From positions 255,501 through 319,500 of the forward strand of contig NC_134660.1 in assembly GCF_030463565.1 (NCBI RefSeq): a stretch of DNA of 64,000 nt. Reading direction: 5' to 3'. Shown one piece after another: positions 54,773 through 64,000 of this stretch (the stretch's first letter is position 1; every line of letters starts with the position of its first letter). Source of the DNA: Pelecanus crispus (lineage: Eukaryota > Chordata > Aves > Pelecaniformes > Pelecanidae). The notes beneath the pieces are model-generated. The model was not told the DNA's origin and searched no databases. It saw only the letters and a list, made by a program, of their open reading frames with translations. The translations under genes and the position numbers were made by a program.

Positions 54773-54828
54773 CTTCGGTTTCTTTTCCTCGGCTTCAGTC
54801 CCTTCCTTGTCTTTGCTGTCAATATGAC
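54773..54828 (-). CDS. MAPT: MAPT exon 5
   Basis: The acceptor is atttgtcag and the donor AAG|gtaagc. It is 56 nt, as in human. It reads (G)HIDSKDKEGTEAEEKKPK against human RMVSKSKDGTGSDDKKAK. It is a short charged linker and is constitutive in mammals. Confidence 0.93.
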
Positions 54829-57295
54829 CTGACAAATGGAAACACACACAGTTACACTTCTTGGGACTGGTCATTACACTTTAGACAGATGATAATGCCT
54901 GCACTACAGCAACATGCAGGCTGGGTGGGTGTTCCATGTTCCTGCTCTCCTTTAAATTGAATACTATTCTTCAAAATATTACAAAGTCACTCATGTCTTG
55001 CAGAAATACTTCCACATTGTAAACACATTCTTTCTGGGTTAACAGATTATCCTGCGCATAGGCCACAGGGCATTACTCATCACTGGAGCATCAGACACAC
55101 GCAACAAGGTCTGGATGAGACCATTTTGCCCAGATTTGTACTCAGTTCCAGTAGCATCTGTTCAGTTTAGGACAGAACTGCTCTCTTCAACCGTAAACAC
55201 GAGTCTCCCTCTCTAAAACAGCCATTGGTTCTAATGACCATATATAGAAAGACTAAAATTGAAGGATGCCCCAATCCTAGCAGAACCAGGTTGCCTGTGA
55301 CCTCATTGAAAGTTGTTGTTCAGTGTGTTAGCTGAGTCAGACCCTGCAGGGTCTTAAGGTTTTAGCTGTTGCCCTGCTTGATTTGTATCAAGCTTATAGT
55401 GTCTGACAATATTTCAGTGTTTTGTCCCGTTAGTCTACAAGCACAACAGACTGCAGTATTGCCAATCAGGAGATTAGAAACAGGGAGGAAGTAATGTTTG
55501 TACTGTAAGGCACTGATAACAAAGACCCTTTTCCCAGTCCTCAGCTAATTCCTCCCTAATGTGGGAGAAAAAGCTGCTGCTATGCTCCCCAGTGTTTTGG
55601 AAACTCACGCTGGTGGGTCAGCCCAGCCCCGGTGACACGAACAATGTCGTTAATCCGCCACTGACAACCCTGACCCACCCAGCAGCCACTCCCAGAGCTC
55701 CTGGATGCACCATCCTTCCCAAATCTAGTTCAACTACAGACTGGAACAAGGCTGGAGCTGAACTGCCACAAAGTATCTCTGTCTTTGAAGGAAAAGACCA
55801 TTAAATAATTAAAGAAATTCCTCCAATGGAATCAGAAACAGGTTGACTCAGGGCAATGCATCCCCAACCCACCATCATTTTCAGGCTCTGATGCTAGCAC
55901 TAGCGAGACATGCCAACACCCTGCAGCACATGAGCAAAGCCTCCCTCTGGCTTATTAGTAGTGAACAACGAGAAACGTGTTATGAGCTTTAGGTCCAATG
56001 GAAAAAGCTACATCAACAATTTCTTCACGAACCCCATGCAGCAAAGAGCGACACACTCTGCCGCAAACCAGAGCAGCATTCCCAGGCTAATGGAAGCAGC
56101 CAAGCCAGCTTCTGGGATGCGGCACTGGGATGAAAGGCAGAGCTTCCCCCATGCCAGGCCCTGGACAGCCAGAGCTGAGGTACACCACAGTGAGACACCA
56201 CAGGGCTTTAACGCATGTCCTGCTGCCCCAGCTTATTAACACAATTCAGTGCAAAACCTGCATTTGGCCACTGAGCAGGGTCCCTAGTGACATCCCTCTG
56301 ACCCCCAGTAAAGGTGGAAAATAGCTCTTGGAGAAAGAAAAGGTCTAGGAGCTGCTCTGCTGGCAGGGATGCTCGTGCATTGAGCAGTGAACTCAGACCT
56401 TCACACAAGACAGCTAAGACCGACACTGCTGCACGAACACAGCAGCTCCAGGGTCTGACTGCCCTCCCAGCCTCGCGACACATACGCTGTTAGATGCATC
56501 CAAGAGCCAGGCCTCCACACACACAGGCAGCTCCCACAGAACATCCCAAATACAGCCATCGCATTGGACCACCCAGGGACACACCATCCAGAACCGGGAC
56601 TGGAGTAGGATGCTTTGTAAGAGCATCGGACGTGTCCTGTAGTAGGCAAAAGTCCAGCTAGCTGCAGACCTTGCCTCCAACAGCAGTCAGTAGTGGATAT
56701 TTAAGGGAAAAGTACAAGAAACAGGACCAATGTGGGGTCTTTTCCATGGTTAGACCTGCCATCTCACTGGCCTTTTTCCTCCTCCCTCCTCTTTAGGAAA
56801 GCCAACAGAAAGAGTTATTGGACTGGACAGTGGACACATGCAAACCAGATGGCACGTGTCTTGCTGGAACAAGCTGCAGTGTGCGCCGGACTAGCCCCAC
56901 TCCAACGTGCCACAACAACGTCCATCCAGTTTCCGTCTTCTCTGGGAAGGTGCCAGGTGTGAGTTAAGGTGCCCACCCCACAGATCCAAGGAAATCAAAA
57001 CAAAAACAGGTCAACAAAGCATGACTGGGGACACGCCAGCACCATGCAAGGGACGCAAAACTGAAGCATAAGGGTTTGGCAAGTATGCCAGGACATCCAG
57101 GATTAAACTGAAGGGGGAAGGAGGGGAAGGGAGAAGCAGCGGTACTTTGTAGATCAGTTCACAGCAAAGGTCCAGGCCATTTCCCAAGCAGCAGGATTCA
57201 AGAGGTGGCAGCAAGCTGAAGTACTGGTTCAGGCAGCCTTGTCATGAGCAAGCCACCGGCAATGCGAGCTCAGGGCAGGCAAACGTTGCACACAC
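54829..57295 (-). other. MAPT intron between exons 4A and 5
   Basis: This is a 2.5 kb intron. Open frames on both strands lack homology. No repeat was recognised. Confidence 0.8.
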
Positions 57296-58210
57296 CTTTT
57301 AGGAGAGGGACGCGACTGACGGCTTTATCTGCAACATGGGCACAAGGTTTCTTCTTGGACGTCCGGCGTTCTCCTGTATCTGGCACAGCCTCTTCCAAAG
57401 GAGCATCTTTGCCTTCCATGTCATCTTTTAACTCAACGGGGAGTTTGGCTGTTTCTAGCAAGGTTCCAGAATCTTCTCCCTCCCCAGGCTCCACTTCTTT
57501 TTGGGAGATGATTTCAGAAGGCTCTAATGGGGTGATGTCTGTGCCTTCTTCCCCTCTCAATGGCTGTCTCCTCTCCTCTTGGTCCTCTCCTGCTTTATGT
57601 GATTCAGTTTCAACAAGAAGTGCCTCTCTTGGTATGTCTCTGAGGACATCTTTGGACTTGTTTTCTTCAAAGGCATATTCTTCAGGAGCTTCCTTGGCTG
57701 TTGCTGGACAGAAGTCCATTTTGGGTCCTGGTGAAACACGCTGTCCCACCAGGGAAAGCAAATCCTGTTCAGAAGTTTCATCAATATCACGGTCCTCATC
57801 TCTTTCCTGTCCACGGGCATATTCTTTTAATGGAGGTCTGGTATATAAAGGAGATGGCCCACCTTTAATATGGGAGTCACCTGTGTCACCTGTTCCTGCC
57901 AACCCCTCGGTGTGCGCATCATGACCTAGCTCTGTTCCCAGTGCTGAATCCACACCAACACCTTCTCTGCCTCGATGATCCCACAACTCACTGTTGTCTT
58001 CTGATGCTCTGGAGTCTTGGTACATATCGAGGGGTATTGGGATGGTGACCTCAATTCTAGTGGGAGCTGCTGTTGTAGCCTTCGTTTCATGTGACAGAAG
58101 AGGCTGCTGAAGAACCTCAGCTACCTGCTTTGTGGGCTGGCTTTCTCTTTTTATCGCATCTCCCACACACTTCTGAGGGCCAGGCTGTAGCTTTGGAGAG
58201 CTTGGCTCCC
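57296..58210 (-). CDS. MAPT: MAPT exon 4A (big-tau exon)
   Basis: The acceptor is caactccag and the donor AAAAG|gtgtgt. It is 915 nt (305 codons' worth), against about 750 nt in human. Sequence is strongly acidic and mostly divergent. Two human anchors are clear: DEDRDIDETSEQD at about the middle (57762-57800) and VSRVPLLK at the 3' end (human VSRVPQLK). In mammals exon 4A is included in peripheral-nerve big tau and lengthens the projection domain. Its phase allows skipping. The long + strand open frame opposite is a shadow. Confidence 0.93.
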
Positions 58211-61200
58211 CTGGAGTTGAAGACGCAGGGTATGAAGCATGGGCAAACAATTAGCACAGGCATATCAAATAGGTAGTCAGTCATGTATGCTAAAGAGAGA
58301 CTAAGGATTTCTACTATCAGTCTAGAGGATGAAAGCAAGTCCCACACTGCCCCACTGAACAGACAACTCACTTCTACAGTGGCTTTTGCCTGTAAAGAAA
58401 CTCTGATCCCCATGGGAATCAGGAACAATGACAGCCACAGCACATGGAGACCAGACTCCTCCTTGGACCCAGTCTCAGAGGTGGCTGGGGTATCCAACCA
58501 CCACCATCTGCCATGCTGGCGCTTAAGAGCTGGTTTAGCTACAGAGGTTTTCAGAAGCCAAGAACACACCCATTTTCTAATCTACTACCACCACCACTGG
58601 ACCATCAGTTTGCTGGTCAGTGACCACCTCTTCTTGCCTCAAGGGCCTGAACAACAGGCCAGACTCCCCTCCTTCACGGGTTTACAAAATCCCTACAGTC
58701 CTCTCCTCCCTTGCAGGAGATGTTCATGCAGACATGGCACCAGTTACATCCTCTCACAGCTCAAACCATCTCTGCTTTGTTCTCCAGATTATTTCTATTG
58801 CTAATGAGCTTGGGGAAGAGCACCGCTATGTCTCCTCTCTTATTGCTGTGTATTTCAACAGCCAGTGGAGCAGATAGCCTCAGTGGAAAGGACGGTAAGT
58901 AAAAATGTGGTCGTAGCCACACGGTCACAGCAATTTTGGACTGTGCACCCACTCAGGCTAATCAGAGCTCCAGTGCTGCTGCCACCATTTGGGCAGAGTA
59001 GAAAGTGTGACATTTATAAACCCAAACTTAAGGTCACAGAGACACAGATCTCTTTTTTTGGGTGAAAGAGAGAATTCTGTTCTATCGCTGACCTCATGCA
59101 TGACACAGACCTTTACAATTTCACCCAACAATTGCTGCATTAAGCCATATATTCTAGTTGAGCTGGAGCTTTTCTGTTAGAAATTCATTCAACTGAAGCA
59201 AAGATGCACTGAGCAATGGAGAATTCATCCTGAACATAGGTAAATTGCTTTAAAGTCAACTGCCCTAGTAAGACTGTGCTTCTTATATTATGAATTTGTC
59301 CAGCTTCAAATACTCTCTGGTCTTTTTGAACACTGATCAAGTAAACTAAAGAGCCTAGATCAGAGCACTTCAGTACTGAGATTTTGATTGTTGCTTTGTT
59401 AGATTAACAAACAAGAAAAGAAGTCAAGACTGACTCGTTCTCCCCCATTTTAAGAGAATATAATGTTAAGTGAAACTACCACACAAAGACCTCCGAAATT
59501 GTGGTTTAAGAGAAATCTTAAATTGGCAGGTATTGGCAGGTAATACTTGAAATGTGGCATCAAGAAACACCTTTTATAACCACCAGGATTTGAAGGGTGT
59601 TTATGCAGTAGCCAGCAGACCGTCCTGGCTCACTTCTTCTGCAAACAAACAGCACGACCATTAATGACCACCAGTGCAGAGATGTGGACAGTCAGTTCAT
59701 TAGCTGTACTTCTACACTCCAGGACCCATTGGGGGTTCTAAGGCAAATGTGCAGCACATGGTCACGAGCCGGCCAAATGCCAGCACAGCACAAACTGTGA
59801 ATCAGAAGACACTTCTCCACCTGAGACTCCAAAAGCACTTTAACACACTCCATCTTCACTGCAAAGATAATTTTTTTCAAATCCCACAACACAAAAAATG
59901 AAGGTAGCTAGTAACAAGATATCGAAGACTCTGTGTATCGATAATCACATTTTCCTCCGAATCGAAGAGAACCATTAAAAGGAAGCAGCATGTTATTACA
60001 AGTCCACTTGCAGAGAAGTAATAATTTACCTAAGAACCTAGAAATGTCACATATAGGTTATATCAGAGCTCCAGCTAGCTGTATGTCCCCATGTCTGACA
60101 GCTGAAAGATCCTAGGACAGTACAGAAAGGTCTTATTAAAAACCTGGTGAGAAACAGCAACTAGAAGCAGACCGAATGGGGCAGACAGAAGTGAGAACTT
60201 CACCCCCCTCCTGCTAACAATCTTGATTTCTTTTTTGTAGTGGCGCCACTATTTTGAATACAGAAGAGCTGCTAGTCCAAGAACCACTGGACAGGCAAGC
60301 AAAGGTTATATTTTAATTGCAGGGAGCAGATTGCACATAACTGTGCTCATCTGCGTGTGGAAAGCAAAGATGACCTGAATTCTGCTCTGAGTTGAGAAGG
60401 CGAAGACTTATTTACTTCTTTAAAAGACATGGATTCTGTAAATGCACTAATACAGCCATGAGGAAGAAGGACGCTGCCCAAGCAACTGGAGGAATTTATT
60501 ATGTCTACTGTGCAGAAAACTACCTTACAAAATGGGGTTTAACTAAGATTTTAAACAGCACACTAAATTAGCACTATGGTGTATCAGTGCTAGCAAGACA
60601 GCAATATTAAAGTGAGTTTGAACCCATAAGCCTGCCCCATTGGGCACAGAATTAAGCTAGCGCTGGGTGCTTTGGGAAAATCCCGCCCTGAAGTTTTCCA
60701 TCAAGTCTGAATTGAGCACAGTCAAAAAAGGCTTTCCAGATAGCCAAAAGGTCCCTGGATAATTTCTTGGCTCATCTGAGCAGACGCACAATTAATGCTC
60801 TAAAAACACTCTTTTGTGCCTGCTTTTGTCAGTCACACTCCCTAAGACTGGGATGAGAAAAAAACACCCGTAACATTAAAGTCAGGGCATCATTGCGTAG
60901 GTTTGAGATGTTTTATGTTAGAAAGAGACACAGTAAGTAAACAATTCACTTATTTCACATGTGACATGTAGGCAGGGCCCAAAATTGACTCTCTTCAATG
61001 CTGAGCAGTTCCTCCTGGCTAACTGCACCATCCTGGCTCTGTTTATTACCTTTTCTAGCCTGGAGGATACCGTTTTACAACTGGACAAACAAGCACCAGG
61101 GCTTCAGCCATCTGAGAGAGAAATTTGGTGCATGAAAAGCTGCAGTTCTCCGAAATGAGCATGTTGGAACATTCAAAGCATGTATGACCCTCCCCTGACA

Positions 61201-61335
61201 GGAACAGGGAGAACTGCACAACTGCTTGTACAGTGCAGAGTGTTTCCATTACAGAAGAAAATTCCCAAGCCACTAGCAACCAGCCGCACATGTGGGCAGC
61301 AATAACTGCACCCCAGTGACAGACGATTCACTAAC
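58211..61335 (-). other. MAPT intron between exons 4 and 4A
   Basis: This 3.1 kb, A/T-rich intron has a 10-bp tandem duplication at 59522-59541. No gene was seen. Confidence 0.8.
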
Positions 61336-61401
61336 CTTGAGCAGCATCTCCTGCAGCATGGTCCTCCAGGTTGGGAGTGGCTCCTACGCCTGCCTCTTCA
61401 G
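61336..61401 (-). CDS. MAPT: MAPT exon 4
   Basis: The acceptor is gggaccag and the donor CAAG|gttagt. It is 66 nt, as in human. It reads (A)EEAGVGATPNLEDHAAGDAA plus Gln, matching human [20 protein letters not shown]. It can join exon 4A or exon 5 in the same phase. Confidence 0.95.
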
Positions 61402-63047
61402 CTGGTCCCAGTTCAGAGAAAGAAGGGAAAAAACATGATCAAAACAAGAATTAAGTTTAAGCATGTGTCTGGAGAATTTATTTACCTCCTTGCTGATTTT
61501 GCCCATCAGCACTGTACTATGAGCAGGGTGGTATCAGAAAGGCAATCAACCCACACTGACGATGGATCTAGGTAGATCTATTCAGCCTGTGCTGTACCAG
61601 AACCAGACTGGAGGAGTGTTTCACCAAGTCGCACATCCCGGCTGGCAGGTTAGTACAAGCTCTTTCAGGCAGAGGTGCAGAAAAAAGGCTGTTAAGGAGC
61701 AGGGAAATCTGTGGATTTATATCCCCTCTTCTACCTCCACCTAGTGTTTATGTTGCTGGCAGCACTCACATGAATGTCTAACTCTTACCTGAGCCCCATC
61801 TGCTTGGTGTCTCTTACCTAGCTTACTGTAATGAGCTCTGCCGAGGGTATTTGACACCAGTAAATCTGAGTCTGATATAAATCTGACACTTCAGGAATAC
61901 TGGTACATTAGAGAAGCACAATTTTCTTCACAGCAATGATGGTTTGTCTCTATCAGAATTTTTTCAATTTATTATGTTACTACTTTCAAACCAGCTTAAT
62001 CAATTATATTCGTATGTCACAGTTCTACAGTCAAACTAGGACTTGCTCTGTTTTCCCCATTTTTTTCCAGAGAGTTCAGGACACACTGCTTCTTCCTGGC
62101 TCCCTGGTACAGTCAGATCTTGAACTAGAGGCTGCACATCCTTGCTAGCAGGCGAGCCACTCTGTGTTTCAGCCCAGGGCTCCACCAGCGGCCTGGGGAC
62201 TGGATGCAGGATAGACAATTTGGCTGCCCGAGGGAGTGTGCTGTGGGCTTGTTTCAGTGTTCGGGCATGGGCAGAAGCCCATTTTCACCTACTACCTTTC
62301 TCAGGTCCTGCCCAATGCTTCCAGGAAAAGCCAGTGGCTACTGCACAGGGGACACATACCCATTTTTCACATACAGACCTGACTCTCCCAGGAGGCTCCT
62401 GCCCTCCTGTACACACACAGCACTACTGCAGCTCACTCCCTTCTTACTCTGCCTCTGAAAGACCCCCATCCCTCCCTGGAAAACCAGGCCCAGGTGCAGT
62501 GATTCCCCACAGATCATTCGGGCTGAATTAGCCGCTTCACTTCCTCTGCATTATCCTTAAAATGCGCCCGCAGCCACAGAACTGCTGCAGTGGCCTGGTT
62601 TTCACCTGCTGCTTCAAAGACAACTGCATGGGCTGGGCTGAGCAACAGCACCAGTGAGACAAGCAGCAAGGTCCTGCGCTGACCGCCTCACCTCACCAGC
62701 AAAGCAGGGCTGCTGGCAGAGGGGCAGAGATGACCGGGATCTGCAGGTAAGCGCTTAGCCTGGAGATGGGAGGCAAAGCCACCACAGAGACACCAGACAG
62801 AAAGATTGTCAGATGTGGAGCTGAGAAAGAGAGAAGAAAAGGCTGCGAGTTTCCCCCAGGGTGGGGAAGGCAAGAGGACAATTGTAAACTAGGAATTATT
62901 TCTGCAGGCCATGGAGAAGAAAGAAGCACGCATCAGAAACAAAGCATGCCTGCGAGAGGTTTTGCAGTGATATTTTTAAGCACTAACCGGTCCAGCTCTC
63001 TCCTCTGTCTGCATCAAGAGATGAAACTGCACCTTGGTCTCCCTCAC
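61402..63047 (-). other. MAPT intron 3
   Basis: This is a 1.6 kb intron. A minus-strand open frame at 62036-62218 looks exon-like in composition but lacks a donor site and is not called. Confidence 0.75.
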
Positions 63048-63134
63048 CTGTGGTTCCTTCTGGGATCTCCCCGTGCTGTTCGACACCACCCTGATCCTCG
63101 TGGTCTCCTTCCTCCACTAAAGGTGCTGTGGCAT
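63048..63134 (-). CDS. MAPT: MAPT exon 3 (N-terminal insert 2)
   Basis: The acceptor is ttttttcag and the donor ACAG|gtgagg. It is 87 nt, the same as human. With one base from the previous exon it reads DATAPLVEEGDHEDQGGV, then EQHGEIPEGTT, against human DVTAPLVDEG and HTEIPEGTT. This is the acidic projection domain. In mammals it is an alternative cassette used only with exon 2. Confidence 0.95.
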
Positions 63135-64000
63135 CTGAAAAACAACGCAGCTTTCACATAGCCATTGAGTGGCAAAACCCTGTGGAGGCCAGGACATGCC
63201 TGAAGAACTTTTTGCTCAGAAAAGCACCCGATTCCCTCCCTTGAGACAGTGCTTGTGGAGGGAGACAACCGAGCATGACATAGCAAAGCCAGTATCACAG
63301 GGACACCATGAGCTGTCCCTTCTGCCACACAAACCACACATCTCCAGCATACTCCTTATGCAGCTGAAGAAGGCTTTACCATAAACACTGTCTAAAAATG
63401 CACAGCTAAAGACAGCCACCGGTGCCTGATCTGCATGCACGGCAATGCTATCTGCATGGGCATATCACTGGTCTGGCTCAGGAAAGAACAGCTCCCATCG
63501 GATACCTTCATAAATCATTCGAGCACTGCAACTGCTTCGCACTCTGGTCAGGTCTGAGACAGACAGATACCTGGCTCCATCTACCAGAGGGATGTCTGCT
63601 TGTCATGACAGTCCCGATCCAACTGGAAAGAGGGATGATATCCCCTCTGCACCAGCCAGGTTTTACATACTGATTTCCTGAGCCACATACACAGGAACAG
63701 AGCCGCTTTGCAGACAATCAGTTGGCCTACAACTCCAGCAGGACAGGGCCGGAACTGGTCAGCATCTCTGTCCACCTTTCTTCTAGATTAATTTTACAAA
63801 CTAATGCCTTTACCTGAAGTCTCCAAGAAGCAGATACTTGGGATTAAAGCAGCCAGAGGAACACAAAAAAGTGCAGTTAATTAAAACAGTGAACAAGTCT
63901 CTAGACCACTTCAGAATTTCATTCTTTCTACAAACATGGCGTTCAGATAACACTCTGAAGCAGCACAGACATGCCCCGAGTCCTACCAATATGACCTTTA
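63135..64000 (-). other. MAPT intron upstream of exon 3 (partial)
   Basis: No exon 2-like acidic coding block was found to the end of the window. Exon 2 is expected beyond 64000 or is lost. Confidence 0.7.

Noticed and set aside
57244..57924. 226-codon + strand open frame
   Set aside because: It is the antisense shadow of MAPT exon 4A.
62036..62218. Minus-strand open frame of 60 codons in MAPT intron 3 with tau-like acidic, Pro/Ser-rich composition
   Set aside because: No GT donor suits its end and I see no match to human tau exons; composition alone is weak evidence.
63801..63823. Possible MAPT microexon: minus-strand cccaag acceptor, 23 nt, then CAG|gtaaag donor
   Set aside because: The length is not a multiple of three, so it would shift the frame between exons 1/2 and 3. 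The peptide is not acidic and only four residues resemble human exon 2.

Overview
The window is vertebrate nuclear DNA, most likely from a bird. It holds the 3' two thirds of KANSL1 on the + strand and most of MAPT (tau) on the - strand, meeting tail to tail. Exons were found by translating between AG/GT boundaries and comparing with the human proteins as I remember them; every exon joins the next in a consistent codon phase. The avian call rests on CR1-type LINE remnants, a solo LTR of a kind I know from songbirds and other Neoaves, and an exon-10 arrangement in tau that fits a report on chicken tau. I cannot name the species.

Region 1-34445 (+): thirteen KANSL1 exons, 3569 to 32435, probably human exons 3-15. 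They encode about the last 669 residues of the scaffold of the NSL histone acetyltransferase complex, including the WDR5-binding Win motif and the C-terminal PEHE region that binds KAT8/MOF. A 2 kb 3' UTR follows. The N-terminal exons lie before the window. Region 34446-35807: about 1.4 kb between the two polyadenylation sites, with no gene seen.

Region 35808-64000 (-): MAPT, read right to left. It holds exons 3, 4, 4A (big-tau exon, 915 nt), 5, 6, 7, 8 (51 nt), 9, two copies of 10, then 11, 12 and 13, and a 3 kb 3' UTR ending at a poly(A) signal in a sequence context shared with human MAPT. Exons 1 and 2 are not found and should lie beyond 64000.

The most striking structure is a 240-bp-period tandem duplication at 46082-46557. 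It carries exon 10 (microtubule-binding repeat 2) with its splice sites and the hairpin over its 5' splice site, so the gene can encode tau with three, four or five repeats. The copies differ at 5 of 236 positions, and two of those change residues in functional motifs. Other points of interest are a bird form of the rarely used exon 8, an asparagine at P4 of the caspase site, a solo LTR with a perfect CRE inside MAPT, and a short KANSL1 intron that is open in frame.
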